Origin: Cryobacterium gelidum
GTDB taxonomy: Bacteria > Actinomycetota > Actinomycetes > Actinomycetales > Microbacteriaceae
Assembly (NCBI RefSeq): GCF_004403985.1
Contig: NZ_SOHL01000030.1
Span: 118,039 to 182,038, forward strand
Length of the DNA: 64,000 bases
Direction: 5' to 3'
Below the pieces are notes generated by a model, which ran no database searches, was not told the DNA's origin, and was given only the letters and a program-made list of their open reading frames with translations. Below are positions 9,105 to 20,047 of the stretch, in pieces (position 1 is the first letter of the stretch; each line of letters starts with the position of its first letter). A program made the position numbers and the translations under genes.

Positions 9105-9977
9105 TCAGCCGAGGCTCAGCGATGCGTTGTCGATCAGTCTGGTGGTGCCGACCCACGCGGCCACGAGCATCCGAGCCGGCCCGCGATAGTCGTCGTGCAC
9201 TGCCAAAAGCGTCTGCGGGTGCACGATCACGAGATAGTCCAGTTTAACCAGCGGTTGGGCGGCAATGCGCGCGCGTGCCGCGGACAGCGCGGCCGCAGGG
9301 CCGGCCTGCGCGTTCCGGGCGGCCGCAGTGAGGGCGGAGAACAGCGCCTCGGCTGCCGTGTGCTGCTGCTCGTCGAGATAGCGGTTGCGGCTCGAGAGGG
9401 CCAGCCCGCTCGGTTCGCGCACAGTGTCGACGACCTCGATGACGGTGCGCACGTCAAGATCGGCGACCATGCGCCGCACCAGAAAGGCCTGTTGGCCATC
9501 TTTTTGACCGAACACCGCGGCATCCGGCGTGACGATATTCAGCAGTTTTGCCACGACCGTGAGCATGCCGTCGAAGTGGCCGGGCCGCGCGGCACCCTCG
9601 TACAGGGAGCCGACTGTACCGGCGCTGACCCGGGTGTCGCTCGCGCCTCTCGGATACATTTCCCGAGCGCTGGGCGCAAACACGAACGCCACGTTCTCGA
9701 TCGCGAGGGCAGCGAGATCGGCGTCGCGGGTGCGTGGATAGCTGTCGAGGTCTTCGCCAGCTCCGAACTGCAGCGGATTCACGAAAATCGATACCACCAC
9801 GATGTCGCCCAGGGCGTGCGCCCGGCGCACCAGCGCGAGGTGACCGGCGTGCAGGGCGCCCATGGTCGGCACGAGCACGATGCGGGTGTCACCGCCGGTC
9901 AGCGCAGCGCGATCGCGGGCCTGCCCCAGCCGGTCATGCAGCTGCGCAATGGTGCTGATAACTTCTGGCATCCTCAT
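9105..9977 (-). CDS. panC: Pantoate--beta-alanine ligase
   Basis: This 290-residue cytoplasmic enzyme makes pantothenate from pantoate, beta-alanine and ATP. The HIGH-like motif MGALHAGH lies near 38-45, GQKDGQQAFLVRR in the middle, and the KMSKS-like LSSRNRYL near 185-192. Its ATG overlaps the stop of the upstream DUF2520 gene (ATGA), which suggests coupled translation. No panB or panD is present in the window. Confidence 0.97.
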   Translation of the reverse strand: MRMPEVISTIAQLHDRLGQARDRAALTGGDTRIVLVPTMGALHAGHLALVRRAHALGDIVVVSIFVNPLQFGAGEDLDSYPRTRDADLAALAIENVAFVFAPSAREMYPRGASDTRVSAGTVGSLYEGAARPGHFDGMLTVVAKLLNIVTPDAAVFGQKDGQQAFLVRRMVADLDVRTVIEVVDTVREPSGLALSSRNRYLDEQQHTAAEALFSALTAAARNAQAGPAAALSAARARIAAQPLVKLDYLVIVHPQTLLAVHDDYRGPARMLVAAWVGTTRLIDNASLSLG

Positions 9978-10735
9978 TCGCGCGACCGATCGTCGTCAAG
10001 CGGATGCTGGCGTGGCTCGATCTCATCGAACCCGGCCAGGTCCAGGCGTTCGGGGCCCGTGCGTCCGAGGGCGTTTTCCATCGCGGAGTGCAACAGCGGT
10101 CCCAGAATAGCTCCCGGATGCTCGAGGCCAATTTTGGCAAGCAGACTCGTGGCCTGCTCGACGATCGAGATGGAGAAGGCGGAGGCGATCTGGATGGCTT
10201 CGGCGTAGCTGGCGCGGTCGCCTTCGGCGACGATGAGCGGTTCGCCGCCCATCTCCACGGCGAGCGCCTGCCCGATGGGCAATACCGGGCCGGGAGCGGT
10301 CACCGCGAAATAGCTGTCGGCGAGCCTGGCCAGGTCAAGGCTCGTGCCGGTGAACGCCATTGCCGGGTGAATGGCGAGTGGGATCGCCCCGGCGGCCTGC
10401 GCCGGAGCGAGCACGGCGATGCCGTACCGGGCGGAGGTGTGCAGCACGAGTTGGCCAGGCTGCCAGGTGTTCGTCGCGGCGAGGCCCTGGATCAGGCTCT
10501 CCAGTTGGGCGTCAGGCACCGCGATAATGACCAGTTCGCTGCGTTCGACCACCTCGGACACGGTCAGAATCGGCACGAGCGGCAAAATGGCTTCGGCGCG
10601 GTCACGGCTGGCCTGCGAGATCGCAGAGATGCCGACGATCGCGTGGCCGGCACCGGCCAGGGCGGCGCCGAGAATGGGGCCAACGTGGCCGGCGCCGATA
10701 ATTCCGACGCCGAGACGTCCCGGTTTGGCATTCAT
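9974..10735 (-). CDS. DUF2520/Rossmann-like oxidoreductase
   Basis: The 253-residue protein starts with a dinucleotide-binding loop GIIGAGHVGPILGAAL (about 10-25). It then has the DUF2520 C-terminal helical region (GPLLHSAMENALGRTGPE). The start ATG has AGGGAG upstream and overlaps the stop of the PH-domain gene; the stop overlaps panC. The fold resembles ketopantoate reductases and proline reductases. The panC coupling raises the possibility of a PanG-like ketopantoate reductase, which is an inference and not proven. Confidence 0.85.
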   Translation of the reverse strand: MNAKPGRLGVGIIGAGHVGPILGAALAGAGHAIVGISAISQASRDRAEAILPLVPILTVSEVVERSELVIIAVPDAQLESLIQGLAATNTWQPGQLVLHTSARYGIAVLAPAQAAGAIPLAIHPAMAFTGTSLDLARLADSYFAVTAPGPVLPIGQALAVEMGGEPLIVAEGDRASYAEAIQIASAFSISIVEQATSLLAKIGLEHPGAILGPLLHSAMENALGRTGPERLDLAGFDEIEPRQHPLDDDRSRE

Positions 10736-12411
10736 TCGGTCGCTCCCTTGGTAGGTGGTGTCGCTTCGGTCCGGCTCCACTGGTGGCTGGTGTCGGCGAG
10801 CGCCGATCGCACCGCGCCCGTGGACATCCACTTCAAGAGAACCACAGCTTCGTCTACGTCGATGACGCGCAGGGACGCGGTGACGGGCCCGGCCACCGTG
10901 AGCAGGTCCGCGGAGGCGAGGCGTAGCCTTCGGCGCACGGGCCCCTGGCTGATGCGCACGCCCTGCATGCGGGCCAGGGGCACGAGGATCAGGTCGCGCG
11001 CGAGCACACCGCGGCGGATGAGAGCGACGTTGCCCGAGACCGCCCAGCCGGTGCGCCACCACGAGAAGGGGCGCAGCCAGACCGCCCGCGCTGGGGCATT
11101 GCTGTAGAAATCGGCGACGCCGGCGTCCCTCCTGCGACCGCCGAGCATGCCGTTTTCAACCAGGGCCCGATGGGTGTCGGTTTCAAACCCGGGTAGGACC
11201 AGTTCCAGCACTTTTGCGACGTCGGCGAGGGAGCCGACCGGCAGGATGATGGAGCTGGTCGGGGTGGTAGAGCTACGGCCGGAGGCTTGACTGGCCGTGT
11301 TGATGCTGATCTGCCACCAGCCGAACCGGCGCCAGAGAATGGGCTGCGACACCTCGATGGCGTGGATGCGCCCCGGCGGCAGGGTCTGGCTGCTGGTCGA
11401 GAGCAGACCGAAGCCGATGCGTACGCCATCGCTTGTTCCCGCGATGCTGAACCGCAACGTCTTGGTGACGCGGGAGAAGTAGTAGCCGACGCTGCCGATG
11501 AGGCCCGGTAGCACGGCTACGAGCACCCAGCCGCTGCTTCCGGCGATCACGCTGACGATGAGTCCGATCGCGGCCAGGAGTAGAAAGACGGTGAAGCCGC
11601 TGAGCACGACCGACCCGATCAGCCGCCCCGGCGGAATGCGCACGACCGACTCCGGCGGCGCGGCCTCCGGATCCAGGTCTGGGGCCCGAAACTCGTTGTA
11701 GCGCGCGGTTGCGAAGTCGCCGAGGGCCGAGTGAGCGGTGGGCGGCCCGATAATCGTTGGTGCTGCGCTGTCGCCAAGCGGGGCCGGTGCGGCGTCATCC
11801 CCTGGCGTTGGTGCGAGAACGTCGGGCGTATCGGCGGGCTGCCTGGCCTGCCGCAGACCCGAGGCGAGATGCAGGATGTCGCGGCGCAGGTCATCCGCTA
11901 GTTTCGATCCCAGGTAGGCCAGCTGCACGTTGCCGTCCTGCCCGGCGACGGTGATCTCGAGCCGGGCGGCACCGAACAGGCGGGGAAACAACGGCCGAGC
12001 CAGGTTGACGCCCTGCACCCGGTCGAGCCTGGCCTTTCGATTGCTGCGAAAGATGAGACCGCTGCGCACTTCAACGATTTCGCCGTTCACGCGAAAGGTG
12101 TGCGTGCGCCAGGAAAGGTAGAACACGACGAGAATGACGATGAGCACGCCGGCGATGATCAGCAGCGCCCAGCCGGTGGCGCCGCGTTGGTAGATCTCGT
12201 CGATCGGATCGCCGCCGTGGTTCTCCTGACCGATGAACAGGTCGATGAGTCGTTCGCGCAGGTTGGCGAAAATGAAGCCGATGATCGCGACCATGAAGAT
12301 ACCGCCACGCAGCAGCGGTGTCGCCGGGTGCAGGCGATGCCATTCACCGTCGGTGAGATCGGTTCGCGGCACCGCGAGGGGCGCCGGAACCGAAGCAACG
12401 GGCTCGCTCAC
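10732..12411 (-). CDS. Bacterial PH-domain membrane protein (YdbT-like)
   Basis: This 559-residue protein has paired membrane helices at about 35-52 and 75-95, then a bPH_2 domain (VNGEIVEVRSGLIFRSNRKARLDRVQGV). A disordered Pro/Ala/Asp region follows near 195-225. A second helix pair lies near 265-310, with a further PH-like module after it (QTLPPGRIHAIEVSQPILWRRFG) and a third near the C-terminus. It starts at GTG overlapping the smaller PH gene (GTGA). YdbS/YdbT-type pairs are known in Firmicutes and actinobacteria as membrane proteins of unclear role. Confidence 0.85.
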   Translation of the reverse strand: MSEPVASVPAPLAVPRTDLTDGEWHRLHPATPLLRGGIFMVAIIGFIFANLRERLIDLFIGQENHGGDPIDEIYQRGATGWALLIIAGVLIVILVVFYLSWRTHTFRVNGEIVEVRSGLIFRSNRKARLDRVQGVNLARPLFPRLFGAARLEITVAGQDGNVQLAYLGSKLADDLRRDILHLASGLRQARQPADTPDVLAPTPGDDAAPAPLGDSAAPTIIGPPTAHSALGDFATARYNEFRAPDLDPEAAPPESVVRIPPGRLIGSVVLSGFTVFLLLAAIGLIVSVIAGSSGWVLVAVLPGLIGSVGYYFSRVTKTLRFSIAGTSDGVRIGFGLLSTSSQTLPPGRIHAIEVSQPILWRRFGWWQISINTASQASGRSSTTPTSSIILPVGSLADVAKVLELVLPGFETDTHRALVENGMLGGRRRDAGVADFYSNAPARAVWLRPFSWWRTGWAVSGNVALIRRGVLARDLILVPLARMQGVRISQGPVRRRLRLASADLLTVAGPVTASLRVIDVDEAVVLLKWMSTGAVRSALADTSHQWSRTEATPPTKGATE

Positions 12412-12998
12412 AGCCCCGCCCGGCGACTCTCCGCGAGCTCTACCAGCCGGTCGCGCAAGCTCTCGGCGTCACCCTCGGCCAGCCCGGGAATGGACACCCC
12501 AGCGGTCGCCGCGGCGGTCACGAACTTGAGATCGGCCAGGCCGAGCCACCGGGCGACCGGGCCGCGGGTGATGTCGATGAGCTGCATGCGCCCGTAGGGC
12601 ACCGCAACGAAACGTTGAAAGAGGATGCCGCGACGAAAGAGCAGGTCATCGCCCCGCAGCAGATAGCCGATGGCACGCACACGCCGCGGTTCGAACACGA
12701 GGTTGATGATCGATATGACCAGCACCAAGATGCCAACCCACATCGCCCAGGTCTGGTCGAGCAGAAGCCAGAGCAGGCTCGCACCGCCGCAGACGACGAC
12801 AGCGTTCACGATGGTGCCGACGATCTCCACCACCACATACTTCGGGGAGACGCCCTTCCACTCCCCCGCCTCGGTCAGGTCGAGGCGCTCAGACGGTTCG
12901 GGTGATGCAGACGGTTCGGGTGATGCAGACGGTTCGAGTGATTCGGGCACGTGCTTGGGAACGGCGGGGTTCCTTTCGGGTACTTCGCGATCAGGCAC
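12408..12998 (-). CDS. Bacterial PH-domain membrane protein (YdbS-like)
   Basis: The 196-residue partner of the larger PH protein has a disordered N-terminus of Pro-Ser-Glu repeats, two membrane helices (about 60-100) and one bPH_2 domain (LLRGDDLLFRRGILFQRFVAVPYGRMQLID). I chose the GTG at 12998 because GGAGGT lies four bases upstream. This start overlaps the DUF3180 stop by 8 bp, and the stop overlaps the next PH gene. An ATG at 13025 is possible but has a weaker ribosome site. Confidence 0.82.
   Translation of the reverse strand: MPDREVPERNPAVPKHVPESLEPSASPEPSASPEPSERLDLTEAGEWKGVSPKYVVVEIVGTIVNAVVVCGGASLLWLLLDQTWAMWVGILVLVISIINLVFEPRRVRAIGYLLRGDDLLFRRGILFQRFVAVPYGRMQLIDITRGPVARWLGLADLKFVTAAATAGVSIPGLAEGDAESLRDRLVELAESRRAGL
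12890..12943. repeat. Three tandem 18-bp repeats inside the PH gene
   Basis: The 18-bp unit CAGACGGTTCGGGTGATG occurs twice exactly (12890-12925) and a third time with two changes (12926-12943). It encodes the repeated hexapeptide with core SASPEP in the disordered N-terminus. Such a tract could vary in copy number between strains by slippage without breaking the frame. Confidence 0.85.
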
Positions 12999-13461
12999 GC
13001 GTACCTCCGGGCTCGTCGGTGTCATCGTCGGGCGGCAAGGTGCAGAAGTTTTCGGCTACGAGACCGGCCGTGAGCATGAGGGCCGCCCCCAGGGCCGTGC
13101 CGATCGCGAGCCATAACGACGTGACGGCGGGAACTACCGATCGGGTGAGAATGTACAGCACGATACCGAAAGCGATCCCGAGCAGCAACGAGGCCGACAG
13201 CGAGGTCGCCTTCGACAGCACAGCAACGCGCATGGCCCAGAACGGGTCGATCCGGCGCAGTGCCTTGCGGCGGCTGCCCTGGCGCACCTGCCAGGCCAGG
13301 CTCACGACGACGGCGGCCAGCAGAATCAGCGTCAATGGCAGGGTCGCCGGCGGAACGACCATCGGCGCCCCGGACGCCGCGAAGGCGATCTCGAGGAGAA
13401 AGCCGATCACGAGGCCGATCAGCAGAACGGCGAGCAATCCGGTCGCGTGAGAGCGCTTCAT
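12991..13461 (-). CDS. DUF3180 membrane protein
   Basis: This 156-residue protein has four predicted membrane helices (about 7-28, 40-60, 80-105 and 112-136) and an acidic tail (PPDDDTDEPGG). It matches the DUF3180 family, which in actinobacteria is regularly found directly after folK. Start and stop both overlap neighbouring genes. The function is unknown. Confidence 0.85.
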   Translation of the reverse strand: MKRSHATGLLAVLLIGLVIGFLLEIAFAASGAPMVVPPATLPLTLILLAAVVVSLAWQVRQGSRRKALRRIDPFWAMRVAVLSKATSLSASLLLGIAFGIVLYILTRSVVPAVTSLWLAIGTALGAALMLTAGLVAENFCTLPPDDDTDEPGGTRA

Positions 13462-14003
13462 CGCCCGCCTCCGGGGGCCGGTGCCGGGTCGAGGGCGGCG
13501 GCATCCGCTGCCCGGCGCACGGTGTTGCCGGTCGCGACGAGCAGGTTGCGCACCAGCCCACGGCCGGGGATGACAGCCTGCGCGTCGAGATCGAGCCAGG
13601 GCACCAGTACGAAGTCACGTTCCGCCGCGCGTGGGTGCGGCAGGGTGAGGCGGGCGTCGTCGACGCTTCGTTGTCCGAACACGATGACGTCGATATCGAG
13701 TGTGCGGTCTCCCCAGCGCTCGGCGCGCACCCGGCCGTGCTCCGCCTCGATGGCGTTGACGGCGTCGAGCAGGGCGTACGGGTCACCGCTGTAGTCGATG
13801 GTCAGCACCGCGTTGAGGTACCGCGGAGCGCTCTCGTCGACACCGTCGAGTTTCACGGCGGCGGATTCGTAGACGGGCGAGACGGCCACCAGCGTGGCAC
13901 CGGCCAGGCCGGCGAGATCGTGCACGGCGTCGGCCAGCGTGGCCGCCCGGTCACCGAGGTTGCTGCCGAGGGCGAGAACGACGCGTTCACTGCGACCGGT
14001 CAT
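13458..14003 (-). CDS. folK: 2-amino-4-hydroxy-6-hydroxymethyldihydropteridine diphosphokinase
   Basis: The 181-residue kinase transfers pyrophosphate from ATP to the hydroxymethyl-dihydropterin in folate synthesis. It shows the N-terminal ALGSNLGDR, then YLNAVLTIDY, the HPPK signature RWGDRTLDIDVIVFG and LPHPRAAERDFVLVPW. Length is usual for HPPK. The start overlaps the folB stop by 4 bp. Confidence 0.97.
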   Translation of the reverse strand: MTGRSERVVLALGSNLGDRAATLADAVHDLAGLAGATLVAVSPVYESAAVKLDGVDESAPRYLNAVLTIDYSGDPYALLDAVNAIEAEHGRVRAERWGDRTLDIDVIVFGQRSVDDARLTLPHPRAAERDFVLVPWLDLDAQAVIPGRGLVRNLLVATGNTVRRAADAAALDPAPAPGGGR

Positions 14004-14362
14004 GGCCGCGACCGGGTGATCTGCACGGCGACGTCGGTGAACGGAACCGAAATCGGAGCCTGTGGTTTGTGCACCGTGACCTGCACGCGCAGCGCTGGCG
14101 GGTGGGCCAACACGACCTTCGCGATGCGTTCGGCAACGGTTTCGATGAGATCGACCGGGTTGTGCGCCACCGCGTCGGTGACCTCCTCGGCGAGGGTGCC
14201 GTAGTGGATGGTCTGGGTCACGTCATCGCTCGCGGCCGCCTGGAGCAGGTCGAGCCAGACGGTTACGTCGATGACGAAGTCCTGACCGTTTTCTTTCTCA
14301 AAGTCGTAGACGCCGTGGTGGGCGTTCACCCGCAGGCCGGTGAGGGTGATCGAATCAGTCAT
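14000..14362 (-). CDS. folB: Dihydroneopterin aldolase
   Basis: The 120-residue enzyme converts dihydroneopterin to hydroxymethyl-dihydropterin. Visible motifs are GLRVNAHHGVYDFEKENGQDFVIDV, including the catalytic Glu, and HYGTLAE. The ATG lies inside the end of folP (8-bp overlap), and its stop overlaps folK. The C-terminal VTVHKPQAPI carries the conserved Lys-Pro. Confidence 0.97.
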   Translation of the reverse strand: MTDSITLTGLRVNAHHGVYDFEKENGQDFVIDVTVWLDLLQAAASDDVTQTIHYGTLAEEVTDAVAHNPVDLIETVAERIAKVVLAHPPALRVQVTVHKPQAPISVPFTDVAVQITRSRP

Positions 14363-15212
14363 GGGTCCATTGTGGCGGACGCGACGCGGCGCCCGGCACC
14401 TGCCTTGCACCCGGGGGCGTCGGCTGGCGGACGCTGGCGAGCACGTTGAGGGCCGTGCGCGTCCCGGCCACGTCGTGCACCCGGACTGCCCAGGCTCCGG
14501 CCTGGGCAGCCAGCACGCTGACCACCGCCGTCGGCAGGTCACGACCCAGCACGGGCGCGTCGACCGGCAGCACACCGGCGAGAAAACGTTTGCGCGATGC
14601 GCCGACCATGACCGGGAGGCCCAGTTCTGCGAAGGCGTCGAGCCTGTTGATGAGCTGCCAGTTGTGTTCGGCCCTCTTGGAGAATCCGAGACCGGGGTCG
14701 AGCACGATGTGCTCCCTGGCCACTCCGGCGTCGGTCAAGGCGTCGACGCGGGCGCTGAGTTCGGCGATGACATCGGTGACGACATCACCGTAGTCGGCGA
14801 GAGCGTCCATCTGCTGGGCATGAGCGCGCCAGTGCATGGCGACATAAGTAAGGCCGGTTTCGGCGGCGACGGCGGCCATGCCGGGGTCCGCGAGCCCGCC
14901 CGACACATCGTTGATGATGCTCGCACCCGCTTTCGCGGCGGCGAAGGCGGTCGCGGCGTTGAGCGTGTCGATGCTCAGTCGCAGCCCCTGACTGGCGAGC
15001 TCTGTGACCACCGGCAGGATTCGGCGCTGCTCGTGTTCCGGCGCGACACGGGTGGCGCCGGGCCGGGTGGACTCGCCGCCCACATCGATCAGGTCAGCGC
15101 CCTGGGCGTGCAGCAGCAGTCCGTGCTCGATGGCGGCATCCGTTGACGCCCACTGTCCGCCATCGCTGAAGGAGTCGGGGGTGACATTGAGCACACCCAT
15201 GATGAGGGTCAC
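14355..15212 (-). CDS. folP: Dihydropteroate synthase
   Basis: The 285-residue sulfonamide-target enzyme joins the pterin to p-aminobenzoate. It begins at GTG with the pterin-binding MGVLNVTPDSFSDGG, followed by DVGGESTRPGA, NDVSGG, DPGLGFSKRAEHN and GASRKRFL. The C-terminal tail (PTPPGARQVPGAASRPP) runs past the end of the fold and overlaps folB. The start overlaps the folE stop (GTGA). Confidence 0.97.
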   Translation of the reverse strand: MTLIMGVLNVTPDSFSDGGQWASTDAAIEHGLLLHAQGADLIDVGGESTRPGATRVAPEHEQRRILPVVTELASQGLRLSIDTLNAATAFAAAKAGASIINDVSGGLADPGMAAVAAETGLTYVAMHWRAHAQQMDALADYGDVVTDVIAELSARVDALTDAGVAREHIVLDPGLGFSKRAEHNWQLINRLDAFAELGLPVMVGASRKRFLAGVLPVDAPVLGRDLPTAVVSVLAAQAGAWAVRVHDVAGTRTALNVLASVRQPTPPGARQVPGAASRPPQWTHD

Positions 15213-15778
15213 CCGCCAGCCGAAATCAACGCAATGATCTCGGCGCGGGCCGTCGGCTCCATCAGGGTGCCGCGGGACGCCATGGTCACGGTAGAACTCG
15301 CGGCCTGGCGCGGGCCACGGGTGCCGACGCAGCCGTGCACGGCGTCGAGCACTACGAGCACGCCGAGCGGGTCGAGGCCCTCCTGCAGGGCGTCAGCGAT
15401 CTCCTCGGTGAGACGTTCCTGCAGCTGCGGCCGGGCGGCGATGGTCTCCACCACGGAGGGCAGCCGCCCGAGGCCGACGACGCGATCCCGTGGTAGATAC
15501 GCCACGTGGGCCGTGCCGAGAAACGGCAGCAGGTGGTGTTCACAGATCGAGCGAAAGGAGATATCGCGCAGCAGCACGAGTTCGCCGGTACTGCCTGCGA
15601 CCGGAACGAAGTCCTGCAGCAGGTCTTGCGGATTTTGGTCGAGGCCGATGAAGAACTCGGCGTAGGCATCCGCTACCCGTCGTGGGGTGCTCTCCAAGCC
15701 GGCCCGCTCGGGATCCTCACCGATTGCGGCGAGAATCTCCGAGACGGCCACCCTGATGCGCGCCCTGTCCACTGCCAC
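15209..15778 (-). CDS. folE: GTP cyclohydrolase I
   Basis: The 189-residue enzyme makes dihydroneopterin triphosphate from GTP, the first step of folate synthesis. The zinc ligands are visible in CEHHLLPF and in HGCVGTRG. The GTG start lies 6 bp after the ftsH stop with AGGCGC upstream. It begins the folE-folP-folB-folK series in pathway order. Confidence 0.97.
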   Translation of the reverse strand: MAVDRARIRVAVSEILAAIGEDPERAGLESTPRRVADAYAEFFIGLDQNPQDLLQDFVPVAGSTGELVLLRDISFRSICEHHLLPFLGTAHVAYLPRDRVVGLGRLPSVVETIAARPQLQERLTEEIADALQEGLDPLGVLVVLDAVHGCVGTRGPRQAASSTVTMASRGTLMEPTARAEIIALISAGG

Positions 15779-15784
15779 GAGCGC

Positions 15785-17794
<2,010 letters not shown>

Positions 17795-17876
17795 GGTGAC
17801 CTCAGGCTAGCGCTCGATTACAAGGGAATGCCGTGTGTTCGCCCAAAGGAAAACCCGGTTGGTGCGCGGGCTCAGC

Positions 17877-18449
17877 CTAGAAAGCGGCTGCGGCGACGCC
17901 GGAGTACACGTGGGGGGCCAGAATGCCCACCGAGCGCAGGTTGCGATACTTCTCGCCGTAGTCCAGGCCGTAGCCAACGACGAACTTGTTCGGAATGTTG
18001 AAACCGACGTATTTCACGTCGATGTCGACGCGCGCCGCATCCGGCTTGCGCAGCAAAGCGCAGATCTCAATGGATGCCGGGCCACGAGTTTTCAGGTTTG
18101 CCAGCAGCCACGACAGGGTCAGCCCAGAGTCGATGATGTCCTCGACGATGAGCACGTTGCGGCCGGACAGGTCGGTGTCGAGGTCTTTTAGAATGCGCAC
18201 GACGCCGCTCGACTGTGTGCCGGAGCCGTAGGAGCTGACGGCCATCCAGTCCATGGTGACCGGATGGTGCAGTTCACGGGCCAGATCGGCCATGACCATA
18301 ACCGCGCCCTTGAGCACGCCGACCAGCAGCAGATCGGTGTCGGCGTAGTCGATCTCGATCTGGCGTGACATTTCGGCCAGGCGAGCTCGGATCTGCTCCT
18401 CGCTGATCAGGATCTCGGTGAGGTCGCCGTCAATGTCGCGAGGTTCCAT
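17877..18449 (-). CDS. hpt: Hypoxanthine phosphoribosyltransferase
   Basis: The 190-residue purine salvage enzyme carries the PRPP loop [17 protein letters not shown] and the catalytic-loop segment [12 protein letters not shown] chose the ATG at 18449 because homologues begin close to this point; another in-frame ATG at 18467 has a poorly spaced GAAGA. The tilS-hpt-ftsH order is conserved in many bacteria. Confidence 0.93.
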   Translation of the reverse strand: MEPRDIDGDLTEILISEEQIRARLAEMSRQIEIDYADTDLLLVGVLKGAVMVMADLARELHHPVTMDWMAVSSYGSGTQSSGVVRILKDLDTDLSGRNVLIVEDIIDSGLTLSWLLANLKTRGPASIEICALLRKPDAARVDIDVKYVGFNIPNKFVVGYGLDYGEKYRNLRSVGILAPHVYSGVAAAAF

Positions 18450-18477
18450 ATGAAGGGTGCAGTCCATTTCTTCAGGT

Positions 18478-19452
18478 TTACGCGGGCACGGAAAAGATTA
18501 ACACTCCGTCCTGACGTACAACTCTAATGCCTGGCAGACTGAGCACCCCCTGTCCGTGCCAATCCGTCACGAGCGCCGCCACGGCCAGGGTCTGCCCGCG
18601 ATTCAGCCATACCCCGCAGTGCTCTTCGACTCCGAAGCGAATCATGCGCTGCCGCACCGCGGCGGGTTGCGCAGCGAGCGCGACGGCCGTGATCTCACCA
18701 TTCGCCCAGTGCTTGTGCAGCGCGATGTGCGCCAACTCGTCGAGCGCGTCGGAATCCTCGCGCAGGGCCTCGGCGGTGCGGGCGAGCGCTACCCCGATGC
18801 CGGGACCGAGCTCATTCTCCAACAGCGGCAACACCGTTTCCCGCACCCGCACCCGGGCATAGCGCGGGTCGAAATTCTGGGGGTCGGTCCACGCGTCGAG
18901 GCCCGCATCAACGCAGAATTGTCGGGTGGTCACCCGACGGATACCGAGCAACGGTCGCAGAATCGGCCCGGTTCGCGCCGCCATGCCCCGAAGGCTCGTC
19001 GGTCCCGAACCGCGGGCCAAGCCGAGCAGCACGGTTTCGGCCTGATCATCGAGGGTGTGCCCGAGCAGCACGCCGCCCGCCCCGCTGTGCTCGAGGGCAT
19101 CGTCGAACGCCGCATAGCGAGCGGTGCGCGCTTCGGCCTCCGGCCCGGTTCCGTCCCGGTCGACCGTCACGCTCATCACGAGTACCGGGTCGAGGCCGAG
19201 CTGGCGGGCTATCTCGGCAGCCCTCGCCGCGACATCCGCTGACCCGTCTTGCAGGTTGTGGTCGATGATGACCGCTCCGGCCCCGAGACCAGCGCGTGCG
19301 GCTTCGAAGGCGGTCGCGGCGGCGAGTGCAAGCGAATCGGCTCCGCCGCTGAGGCCAACCAGAACGAGCCCCTCGGCTGGCAGCAGCGTGCGCACGGCCC
19401 GGCGAATATCGGCGATGGCCGGGGTTAGGCGCGGGCGGCAGGTGGATTCCAT
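18478..19452 (-). CDS. tilS: tRNA(Ile)-lysidine synthetase
   Basis: The 324-residue enzyme changes the wobble C of the CAU-anticodon tRNA-Ile to lysidine. The PP-loop ATP site [10 protein letters not shown] lies near 34-43, with [20 protein letters not shown] and RPLLGIRR further on. Length suits the short actinobacterial type. The bases TAACGT end seven bases before the ATG and no ribosome site is visible, so the message may be leaderless (inference). It diverges from ppa across 45 bp. Confidence 0.95.
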   Translation of the reverse strand: MESTCRPRLTPAIADIRRAVRTLLPAEGLVLVGLSGGADSLALAAATAFEAARAGLGAGAVIIDHNLQDGSADVAARAAEIARQLGLDPVLVMSVTVDRDGTGPEAEARTARYAAFDDALEHSGAGGVLLGHTLDDQAETVLLGLARGSGPTSLRGMAARTGPILRPLLGIRRVTTRQFCVDAGLDAWTDPQNFDPRYARVRVRETVLPLLENELGPGIGVALARTAEALREDSDALDELAHIALHKHWANGEITAVALAAQPAAVRQRMIRFGVEEHCGVWLNRGQTLAVAALVTDWHGQGVLSLPGIRVVRQDGVLIFSVPA

Positions 19453-19497
19453 CCAGTAACGTTATCCGCAGACTTAGATCAAGGGAGAAACAAGGCC

Positions 19498-19989
19498 ATG
19501 GCCGAATACGACGCAGTCATCGAAATCCCCCGTGGGAGCCGCAACAAGTATGAGGTAGACCACGAAACCGGTCGGGTCTATCTCGACCGCGTGCTGTACA
19601 CCAGCTTTATGTACCCCACCGACTACGGCTATTTCGAGAACACGCTCGGCCTCGACGGCGACCCCGTCGACGTTCTCGTGCTGCTCGACTACCCGCTCTT
19701 TCCGGGCGTGGGTGTCTCCGTGCGCCCCGTCGGCGTGTTCAACATGACCGATGATGGCGGCTCAGACGCCAAGGTCATCGCCGTTCCGGCCGGAGACCCG
19801 CGCTGGGACCACATTCAGGACGTCCTCGACATTCCGGAGTACACCCGCAAGGAAATCGAGCACTTCTTCGAGCACTATAAAGACCTCGAACCGGGCAAGT
19901 GGGTCAAGACCGAAGGCTGGGGCGACGCCGCTGAAGCCAACCAGATCGTGGTCGACGGCATCGCGAAACTGGCCGAAGAGGGCCACTAG
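19498..19989 (+). CDS. ppa: Inorganic pyrophosphatase, family I
   Basis: The 163-residue enzyme hydrolyses pyrophosphate and pulls biosynthetic reactions forward. The signature [10 protein letters not shown] lies near 58-67, and earlier KYEVD and YPTDYGY are visible. The ATG has AAGGGAG about 12 bases upstream. A strong terminator follows within about 10 bp. Confidence 0.98.
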   Translation: MAEYDAVIEIPRGSRNKYEVDHETGRVYLDRVLYTSFMYPTDYGYFENTLGLDGDPVDVLVLLDYPLFPGVGVSVRPVGVFNMTDDGGSDAKVIAVPAGDPRWDHIQDVLDIPEYTRKEIEHFFEHYKDLEPGKWVKTEGWGDAAEANQIVVDGIAKLAEEGH

Positions 19990-19999
19990 CCCCTACCAG

Positions 20000-20041
20000 A
20001 ACGGGCTTCTGCCACCGATAACCCGGCGGCAGAAGCCCGTT
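20000..20041. terminator. Bidirectional terminator between ppa and the NlpC/P60 gene
   Basis: A 14-bp perfect stem pairs AACGGGCTTCTGCC (20000-20013) with its inverse at 20028-20041, and lies between two converging genes. Confidence 0.9.
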
Positions 20042-20047
20042 CTTGAG

